This document shows, piece after piece, positions 58,255 to 64,000 of a stretch of 64,000 nt of DNA. The stretch spans positions 2,642,501 to 2,706,500 of the forward strand of contig NZ_CP121694.1 of assembly GCF_035573695.1 (NCBI RefSeq), given 5' to 3'. Made by a program: the position numbers and the translations under genes. The stretch comes from Metallumcola ferriviriculae (lineage in GTDB: Bacteria; Bacillota; JADQBR01). The notes under the pieces are model-generated. The model worked only from the letters and a program-made list of their open reading frames with translations, was not told the origin of the DNA and ran no database searches. Position 1 is the first letter of the stretch, and every line of letters begins with the position of its first letter.

Positions 58255-59390
58255 TATATTTCACCCCGCTTCACCGACTGGTACACTGCTTCCTGCAAAG
58301 TAAGGCAGGATTCTAACCCATGCTGTTGAATAACTTCCCTGCCAAGCTCGGCATTGGTCCCTTCCAGCCTGATGGTCAATGGCTGCTTAATATCACCGAT
58401 TTTTTTAATAGCGTACACTATTCCTTCAGCTACCTTGTCAATACGCGTCAAACCGCCAAAAATATTTATTAGTATGGATTTTACCTCCGGCCTTAAACTA
58501 ACTGTTTTTAAGGCCAACGCTATGGTCTCCGGATTGACACCGGCGCTAAAATCCAGAAAGCAAGCGGGCTTTCCCCCTTGACGGCTGATTAAGTCCATGG
58601 TGGCCATGGTTTCCCCGGCACCGACACTGATGATACCGACATTACCATCAAGTTCTACATAATCGATACCGTATTTTTTCATTCGCTGCTCCACTGTGTC
58701 CTGGGCTGTTTCCACTGCCAATTTTTTAACGGTAGAATATTTATTGAGTGCATTATCATCAATGGCCAGCCGTCCATCAGCGGCAACAAGCTCACCATCC
58801 ACCGTCAGCACCAGTGGATTAACTTCCAACAGGATAGCATGATATTGCAGATAAATATCGTACAACCGTTGAATAAGCGGCACAAACCGTTTTGCGATGG
58901 TATGCCGAAAATTAAGTTGAGACAGTACTTCTCGCACTGTATAGTCATGTAAAGGATATTTCATATCTATGACACACTGGGCCATGGCCTCAGGAAACTC
59001 CCGGGCCACTTCTTCCACATCCATGCCCCCTTTGCTGCTGACAATTAAGACAGGCAGCTGTTCGTCCGGAGATATGGTAATTCCCACGTAAAACTCTTGT
59101 TCTATCTGAAGCTTCTCCTCAACCCACACCTGTTTGACCGGGAGTCCTTTGATGGTTAGGCCGGTCAACTGCTTGAATACTGCTAGAACCTCTTCCTCTG
59201 CAGCAGCTGCTTTAATACCTCCCGCTTTCCCCCTGCCGCCGGTCAACACCTGAGATTTAAGCATGACCTCCGGTCCCACCAATTGGTAAGCGTTAATTGC
59301 ATCATCTTCGGTTTTGGCAAGCTGGCCGGCTGGTGTCTTAATTCCTATATCTTTGAATAGCTGTTTCACCTGGTACTCATATAAATTCAA
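58254..59390 (-). CDS. sucC: Succinyl-CoA synthetase, beta subunit
   Basis: 378 residues. The start MNLYEYQVKQLFKDIGI, the ATP-grasp part KSQVLTGGRGKAGGIK, EVNPLVLTVDGELVAADGRL and the GAGETMATMDLI/INIFGGLTRIDKVAEGI parts are conserved. A few residues shorter than typical. It lies three bases after the small mutase gene in a tight operon. Confidence 0.93.
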   Translation of the reverse strand: MNLYEYQVKQLFKDIGIKTPAGQLAKTEDDAINAYQLVGPEVMLKSQVLTGGRGKAGGIKAAAAEEEVLAVFKQLTGLTIKGLPVKQVWVEEKLQIEQEFYVGITISPDEQLPVLIVSSKGGMDVEEVAREFPEAMAQCVIDMKYPLHDYTVREVLSQLNFRHTIAKRFVPLIQRLYDIYLQYHAILLEVNPLVLTVDGELVAADGRLAIDDNALNKYSTVKKLAVETAQDTVEQRMKKYGIDYVELDGNVGIISVGAGETMATMDLISRQGGKPACFLDFSAGVNPETIALALKTVSLRPEVKSILINIFGGLTRIDKVAEGIVYAIKKIGDIKQPLTIRLEGTNAELGREVIQQHGLESCLTLQEAVYQSVKRGEI

Positions 59391-59393
59391 AGC

Positions 59394-59804
59394 TTACCCC
59401 ACCTTTACCAAGGTATTTTGTAAGTATTCGCTAATTACTTTTAATTTGGTACCGGTTGTGAACACCTGATCAACACCGAGTTTTTCCAATTCCTCAAAAT
59501 CCCTGCGAGGGATATTTCCCCCGACTAACACTTGTACCTCATCTTTCATTCCTTCTGTTTCCAGCCGCTGCATTAATTTCCTGACTAAGGATACGTGTGT
59601 CCCTGAAAGGATGCTCAACCCAATGACCTGCACATCTTCCTGGATGGCCGCGCCCACAATTTGATCAACTGATTGGCGTAAGCCGGTATAAATTACTTCC
59701 ATACCTGCGTCCCGTAAAGCCTTGGCTACAACCTTTGCTCCCCGGTCATGACCGTCCAATCCAGGCTTAGCTATTAAAACTCTGATTACTTTACGATTTT
59801 CCAT
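59394..59804 (-). CDS. Methylmalonyl-CoA mutase, B12-binding subunit
   Basis: 136 residues, a stand-alone cobalamin domain. The cobalt-ligand motif is D17-x-H19-x-x-G22 (LDGHDRGAK), followed by GLSILSGTHVSLV and VGGNIP. The adjacent large chain lacks this domain, so the two form one enzyme, as in many archaea and some Firmicutes. Starts 23 bases after the large-chain gene. Confidence 0.94.
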   Translation of the reverse strand: MENRKVIRVLIAKPGLDGHDRGAKVVAKALRDAGMEVIYTGLRQSVDQIVGAAIQEDVQVIGLSILSGTHVSLVRKLMQRLETEGMKDEVQVLVGGNIPRRDFEELEKLGVDQVFTTGTKLKVISEYLQNTLVKVG

Positions 59805-59826
59805 TACTCAATCCCCCTCTTACACC

Positions 59827-61461
59827 TTATATAACAGCCGGTTCCTGGAATTCACCAAATTCTTCTTTCAATATGCCGATGATTTCGCCTATGGTAGCAT
59901 AAGCTTTTACAGCTTCAACCAGATAAGGCATCAAGTTTTCTTGGCCCTTTGCAGCCTGCTGCAGATTGGCCAGTGTTTTAGCTACCTGTCCAGCGTTACG
60001 TTCCATTTTGACTTGTTTCAGCCTGTCAACTTGTTTGGAAAAATTTTCGCGGTTTGCTTCGTACAACTGGAAAGTAGGGTCCGATTCATCCTTAACAAAT
60101 TTGTTTACCCCCACAATAACTAGTTCACCGGACTCGACCTGTTTCTGATGCTGATAACTGTTCTTTAAAATTTCTGATTGAATATGACCGCTTTGCACAG
60201 CTTTGACCATGCCGCCCTTATCCTCAATCTCTGTGATAATTTTCATGACCGCACTTTCCATTTCATCGGTCAAACTTTCGACAAAATAAGAACCGGCTAA
60301 GGGATCAACCGTATTCATAACCCTGGTCTCATAACCCAAAACCTGCTGGGTACGCAGCGCCAGCTCCGCACTTTCCACAGTGGGTATATCGTAGGCTTCA
60401 TCCCAGGCGCAGGTAAACATGGACTGGACCCCGCCCAAAACCGACGAGAGTGCTTGATACGCGACCCGAACCACATTATTTAGCGGCTGTTGCGCGGTGA
60501 GGGTGCTGCCGCCGCCGACTACCCCAAACCTGAACATCTGCGATTTGGGTTTCACTGCGCCAAACCTTTCTTTCATAAGCTTTGCCCAAATTCTCCTGCC
60601 GGCCCGGTATTTGGCCACTTCCTCAAAAAAGTCATTGTGTGTGTAAAAGAAGAAACTTAAGAGCGGGGCAAATTCGTCAATATCAATCCCCCGTGCCAGT
60701 GCCGCCTCAACATACGAAATGGCATCGGCCAAAGTAAACGCCAACTCCTGAACGGCGGTTGCTCCGGCATCCCGGAAATGTGCCCCCGCTATACTAATTG
60801 GATTAAACTTAGGGGCATTGTTCATGCACCACTCAATAGTATCCACAATTAACCTGATGGATGGCTCGGGAGGAAATATCCATGTCCCCCTGGCCACGTA
60901 TTCTTTTAAAATATCGTTTTGGATCGTCCCACGGACCTGCGCACTGTCAATGCCTTGTTTTTCCGCCACGGCAATGTACATTGCCAGCAGAACTGAGGCA
61001 GTGGAATTGATGGTAAACGAAGTGCTAATCTTATCCAGCGGAATGCCGTCAAAAAGAATTTCCATATCCAATAAAGTATCTATCGAGACGCCTACTCTTC
61101 CTACTTCCTCTTCCACCATTGGGTCATCGGAATCATAACCAATTTGTGTGGGCAGATCCAGGGCTACACTTAAACCGGTTTGGCCCTGACCTAACAGAAA
61201 CTTATAGCGCTGGTTCGATTCTTCTGCTGTACCAAACCCTGAATATTGGCGCATGGTCCATAACCGGCCCCGATGCATGGTAGGGTAAATTCCCCTGGTA
61301 AAGGGATATTCACCGGGAACTCCTAGGTCATTCAAGTAGTCCATATTGGCCATATCTTTGGGTGTGTACAGAACCTTGACCGGAATTCCCGAAGACGTTG
61401 CAGCCTGGTCTGTTTCTACTGTACTAGCCCAATCCTTTAATTTTTCTCCTAATTTATCCAT
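59827..61461 (-). CDS. Methylmalonyl-CoA mutase, large (TIM-barrel) subunit
   Basis: 544 residues without the cobalamin domain. Residues that in the Propionibacterium enzyme define substrate and catalysis are kept: Y73 (RQYSGFG, Tyr89 there), Q181 and R191 (QNDILKEYVAR, Gln197 and Arg207) and H228 (AGAHFRDAGA, His244). Isobutyryl-CoA mutases change the Tyr and Arg, so methylmalonyl/succinyl-CoA is the likely pair. GRLWTMRQ, DLPTQIGYDSDDP and GGGSTLTAQQPLNN are also standard. The mutase-protecting GTPase MeaB is not in the window. Confidence 0.94.
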   Translation of the reverse strand: MDKLGEKLKDWASTVETDQAATSSGIPVKVLYTPKDMANMDYLNDLGVPGEYPFTRGIYPTMHRGRLWTMRQYSGFGTAEESNQRYKFLLGQGQTGLSVALDLPTQIGYDSDDPMVEEEVGRVGVSIDTLLDMEILFDGIPLDKISTSFTINSTASVLLAMYIAVAEKQGIDSAQVRGTIQNDILKEYVARGTWIFPPEPSIRLIVDTIEWCMNNAPKFNPISIAGAHFRDAGATAVQELAFTLADAISYVEAALARGIDIDEFAPLLSFFFYTHNDFFEEVAKYRAGRRIWAKLMKERFGAVKPKSQMFRFGVVGGGSTLTAQQPLNNVVRVAYQALSSVLGGVQSMFTCAWDEAYDIPTVESAELALRTQQVLGYETRVMNTVDPLAGSYFVESLTDEMESAVMKIITEIEDKGGMVKAVQSGHIQSEILKNSYQHQKQVESGELVIVGVNKFVKDESDPTFQLYEANRENFSKQVDRLKQVKMERNAGQVAKTLANLQQAAKGQENLMPYLVEAVKAYATIGEIIGILKEEFGEFQEPAVI

Positions 61462-61477
61462 CGTTACCCCTCCCTAA

Positions 61478-62260
61478 CTATTTACGTAAAATCCCTTGTG
61501 GATCTACCCGCCCTCTTAGGACCCGCAGTTCGTCCTCATTGGGCGGTGAAACTACTTCCACCTGCTCATGCATTATCAATTCAAATCCTGTATTCCGCAC
61601 CACCTGATCAGGGTCGACACCAGGATAAACTGCCTTGAGGCGCATTTTCTTGGTCTCTTCCTCAAAATCCATAATACCGAAGGGAGATATCACATACTTA
61701 GGTCCCCCACCCGGTAAACCCAGTGCGCGCCGGGCATCTGCGCCCCCATTATGCCAGCCCACTGCGGATACATAATCGCATCTTTTCACAAATACCCGGG
61801 GATTATGACTGCCCATTAAAATATAATAGCGTTTAATATAAGAAGATGTGGTTGGGGTGCCGGCGCTGCCGGGGCCCCGCAGTTTAAAATTCCCCTCTTT
61901 TCCCTTGATACCAATCAAATTGGTGTTGCCGTACTGGTCCACTTGTATACCGCCAATAAAGCAAACATCTGCTTTTCGCGCACTTTCCAGCTGCATCTCA
62001 AAAGTAAAGTACCCTTCCGCCCACCGCCGATACCGACCGTCGGCGAATAAAGGATAAAGCTGAAGCTGCTTTTCCCGGGCCATATCAGTCATGTAAAAAT
62101 ACATGGGCACTTTCAGATTAGGGCACCGCAGCAGGTAAGCCTGCATCACACCTGCCCGAGGAATTGGCTGGTTCGCCCCTACTATTACCAGTTCATCATC
62201 GTGCATCTGCCGGGAAATAAAAGTAGCCATTAATTCATCAATTGTATAATCACTGCTCAT
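61478..62260 (-). CDS. CoA-transferase family I, beta-type subunit
   Basis: About 260 residues beginning MSSDYTIDELMATFISRQ. DDELVIVGANQPIPRAGVMQAYLLRCPNL corresponds to the beta-subunit opening, and FIGGIQVDQYGNTNLIGI to the conserved core. No catalytic-glutamate motif (E-G) of the classical SENG type is evident. AGGGGG precedes the ATG at 62260, which follows the partner gene by 11 bases. Substrate is not certain; the operon suggests a propionyl/succinyl type exchange. Confidence 0.85.
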   Translation of the reverse strand: MSSDYTIDELMATFISRQMHDDELVIVGANQPIPRAGVMQAYLLRCPNLKVPMYFYMTDMAREKQLQLYPLFADGRYRRWAEGYFTFEMQLESARKADVCFIGGIQVDQYGNTNLIGIKGKEGNFKLRGPGSAGTPTTSSYIKRYYILMGSHNPRVFVKRCDYVSAVGWHNGGADARRALGLPGGGPKYVISPFGIMDFEEETKKMRLKAVYPGVDPDQVVRNTGFELIMHEQVEVVSPPNEDELRVLRGRVDPQGILRK

Positions 62261-62270
62261 GCCATGCCCC

Positions 62271-63155
62271 CTAAAATTCGGCCAGTGAAAGGAGCTTTCT
62301 AATACCGATAGTCTCCAAGTAATCCTCATGGTCCGAAAGGTTTGTCACATACTTATTAAGGTAATTCTCTACTCCGTCTGGATCATCTGACTTGACAGCA
62401 TGTAAGTATTCTTGCAAATGCTCAATGTCAGCACTGTAGAAGCCTTCACTGGCATAGGGGTGAGACCCATAAGGAGCTTTTACAATTCGGTCTACGTAGA
62501 AATTAGGTATCGTGACGCTGTTTGGTTTCCCCATGACAAACTCATGAGGAATAATCTGCTCAACTTGAACCACGGTAGTTTCAGCCGCCCCGGCCATGGT
62601 CTTATCCATAAAGGTGGTGCCGTAGTGAGCGACATTGCCGTATTTATCTGCATAAGCGGCATGGAGAAACGCCACATCAGGTACGATTGCCGGAACTGCT
62701 AATAAGGGTTCGCCATTAATGGGGTCGTTGAAAACCTTGAGAGTGGGGTTTAATTCAGGCAGTGATGTACCCACTCCCCCGCGCCATGGCATAAAAGGAA
62801 GGCCTGCAACTCCGGCTTTTAACCCGGCCAAAACAATGCCGCTGTCTACCTCCATCACCTCTACCTGACCCTTTTCAACGGTCTGACGAAAAATAGGTGA
62901 TATAGGTGCGATAGCTTCGGCCCCAACATACGGCACTATTAATTTGCCAACGCACCCCGCTGCAAGCAAAAGGTCAATTTCCAAACCGGCGGGGATGGCT
63001 ACAATGGTTAAGTTTTTGGTTTTGTTACGAATCATTTCCCGGATTAATACCATTGGGATATTCGAGGAGATGAACCCACCAATGGCTACTGTCATCCCAT
63101 TTTCAATTTTGGCTGCCGCTTCTTGGACAGTGGTGACTACTGATTTGCGTTCCAT
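62271..63155 (-). CDS. CoA-transferase family I, alpha-type subunit
   Basis: 294 residues. KIENGMTVAIGGFISSNIPMVLIREMIR is the GFG-type alpha-subunit opening with the GxGG(F) loop. PFMPWRGGVGTSLPELNP and VPDVAFLHAAYADKYGNV match the glutaconate-CoA-transferase-like branch. It pairs with the next gene. Starts 3 bases after the crotonase stop. Confidence 0.88.
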   Translation of the reverse strand: MERKSVVTTVQEAAAKIENGMTVAIGGFISSNIPMVLIREMIRNKTKNLTIVAIPAGLEIDLLLAAGCVGKLIVPYVGAEAIAPISPIFRQTVEKGQVEVMEVDSGIVLAGLKAGVAGLPFMPWRGGVGTSLPELNPTLKVFNDPINGEPLLAVPAIVPDVAFLHAAYADKYGNVAHYGTTFMDKTMAGAAETTVVQVEQIIPHEFVMGKPNSVTIPNFYVDRIVKAPYGSHPYASEGFYSADIEHLQEYLHAVKSDDPDGVENYLNKYVTNLSDHEDYLETIGIRKLLSLAEF

Positions 63156-63158
63156 ATT

Positions 63159-63941
63159 TTATCTCCCTTTGAAATTGGGTTTTCGTTTTTCTTTTAAAGC
63201 ATTTACTGCTTCGGTATGATCCTCAGAGGCCCAGACCACGGAGAATAACTCTGACTCATAGTTTAGCGCCCCTTGAAAAGACATTTCCCGCTGGTCGTTC
63301 AGCAGGAGTTTTGCGTACCTCACTGCCAAGGGCGAATTGGCAGCCATACGACCGGCCAAATCTTTAGCCGCATCCAGCAGTTCCGCCGGCTCCACAACCT
63401 GGTCTACTATTCCCATTTCCAACGCTTGCTCAGCTTTTAAAATATCACCGGTGGTCAGCAGTGCCAGTGCTTTTGACCGACCTATCAGCCGCGCCAGCCG
63501 TGGTCCTCCGCCCCAGGAAGTCATAATCGCCAGCTTCACCTGCAGCAGACCCAGCTTGGCACTGTCGGCCGCAATTCTGTAATCACAGGCCAACGCAACC
63601 TCGGAGCCGCCGCCGTAGGCAACGCCGTTGATTGCGGCAATAACGGGGATTTCTAGATTCTCCAAACGGTTTAGGGTATTTTTTATAAGAAAGGACATCC
63701 GCCTGCCATCCTCTATGGTAACTAGCTGTTCAAATTCTTTCAGGTCCCCGCCTGAGACAAATGCTCTGTCACCTGACCCAGTAACAATCAGCACCCTGAT
63801 GGATTGGTCTTTTTCAATGCTGTCCAATACAGCATTTATTTCCTCCACAGTGCCCAAGCTGATGGCATTGCGCACTTCGGGCCGGTTAATTGTCAATATC
63901 GCAATGTTATTTTCAACTGAAAAAATTAAGTTTTTGTACAA
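63159..63941 (-). CDS. Crotonase (enoyl-CoA hydratase/isomerase) superfamily protein
   Basis: 260 residues. ILTINRPEVRNAIS, AFVSGGDLKEF and the oxyanion-hole segment GVAYGGGSEVALACD are standard. Of the two catalytic glutamates of hydratases, E114 is kept, but the second position is Q134 (LGLLQVKLA in place of xxPEIxxG). This argues against a normal hydratase and leaves isomerase or methylmalonyl-CoA decarboxylase-like chemistry open. TTG start with GGAGGGG upstream. It is the first complete gene of the mutase operon in the window. Confidence 0.88.
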   Translation of the reverse strand: MYKNLIFSVENNIAILTINRPEVRNAISLGTVEEINAVLDSIEKDQSIRVLIVTGSGDRAFVSGGDLKEFEQLVTIEDGRRMSFLIKNTLNRLENLEIPVIAAINGVAYGGGSEVALACDYRIAADSAKLGLLQVKLAIMTSWGGGPRLARLIGRSKALALLTTGDILKAEQALEMGIVDQVVEPAELLDAAKDLAGRMAANSPLAVRYAKLLLNDQREMSFQGALNYESELFSVVWASEDHTEAVNALKEKRKPNFKGR

Positions 63942-63964
63942 GCTAACCCCTCCAATCTGGTTTA

Positions 63965-64000
63965 TTAGACAATAAGTTCAGCTAGATCATTGGACTGCAC
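63965..64000 (-). CDS. C-terminal end of an upstream gene, possibly a biotinyl/lipoyl domain
   Basis: The last 36 bases hold the in-frame end VQSNDLAELIV followed by TAA, 24 bases upstream of the crotonase start. 'GD-V--ND-LA-I' is a usual ending of biotin or lipoyl carrier domains, and such a protein would suit a methylmalonyl/propionyl-CoA operon. With only eleven codons this is a guess. Confidence 0.3.
   Translation of the reverse strand: MQSNDLAELIV

Overview
The window looks like the chromosome of an anaerobic, Gram-positive-type Firmicute (Clostridia, Peptococcaceae/Desulfotomaculum-like). The support is strong AGGAGG-type ribosome binding sites, many TTG and GTG starts, an S-layer homology protein, a Firmicute-type exopolysaccharide kinase/phosphatase pair, DUF1659/DUF2922 proteins, an oxygen-sensitive 2-oxoacid:ferredoxin oxidoreductase, NiFe-hydrogenase maturation genes and three TAXI-type TRAP binding proteins. 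The species cannot be named from sequence alone. No rRNA, tRNA or CRISPR array was seen.

Layout. 1-8.5 kb: an exopolysaccharide operon on the minus strand (O-antigen-ligase-like protein, Wzz, tyrosine kinase, PHP phosphatase, second Wzz, nucleotide-sugar dehydratase, sugar transferase), with a broken four-helix-bundle gene near its end. 8.6-13 kb: an S-layer protein, a group of small Firmicute proteins and a MazEF-like toxin-antitoxin pair. 13.2-15.3 kb: a phosphomannomutase/phosphoglucomutase and a coiled-coil protein built on a 42-bp tandem repeat. 15.5-23.4 kb: korDABC, a TAXI TRAP transporter, an IclR regulator and glutamate dehydrogenase. 23.6-29.4 kb: hypABFCDE. 29.6-38.7 kb: a second TAXI TRAP transporter with DUF1850, a two-component system of the sigma-54 type, and a divergent orphan TAXI/DUF1850 pair. 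38.8-44.4 kb: nitronate monooxygenase, a REP-associated tyrosine transposase (RAYT), an IS4-type element and two XRE regulators. 44.4-54 kb: an oligopeptide-type ABC transporter with a GntR regulator, AtuA/DUF1446, DUF4387 and a C26 amidohydrolase. 54.1-55.8 kb: a second, apparently identical IS copy. 56-64 kb: an MFS carrier, sucDC, a two-part methylmalonyl-CoA mutase, a two-subunit CoA-transferase and a crotonase.

How the genes may work together (inference). Glutamate dehydrogenase and KorDABC would take glutamate to succinyl-CoA. Methylmalonyl-CoA mutase, CoA-transferase/succinyl-CoA synthetase and the crotonase could carry it on toward propionyl-CoA, or run the other way in propionate oxidation. 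The hyp genes imply a NiFe hydrogenase elsewhere to dispose of electrons.

The most striking non-genic structure is a family of nested palindromes made from a GTGTCACTTATT box and a GGTGTCAGGCACC box. It occurs at nine loci, each within about 40 bp of a stop codon, and at four loci it actually supplies the stop codon. A RAYT gene sits between two of these loci, and a short copy of the RAYT leader lies beside another. This resembles a REP/RAYT system of the kind best known from Gammaproteobacteria. A second family of inverted-repeat elements (GTTC...GAAC ends, three copies) lies in and around the ABC transporter cluster.
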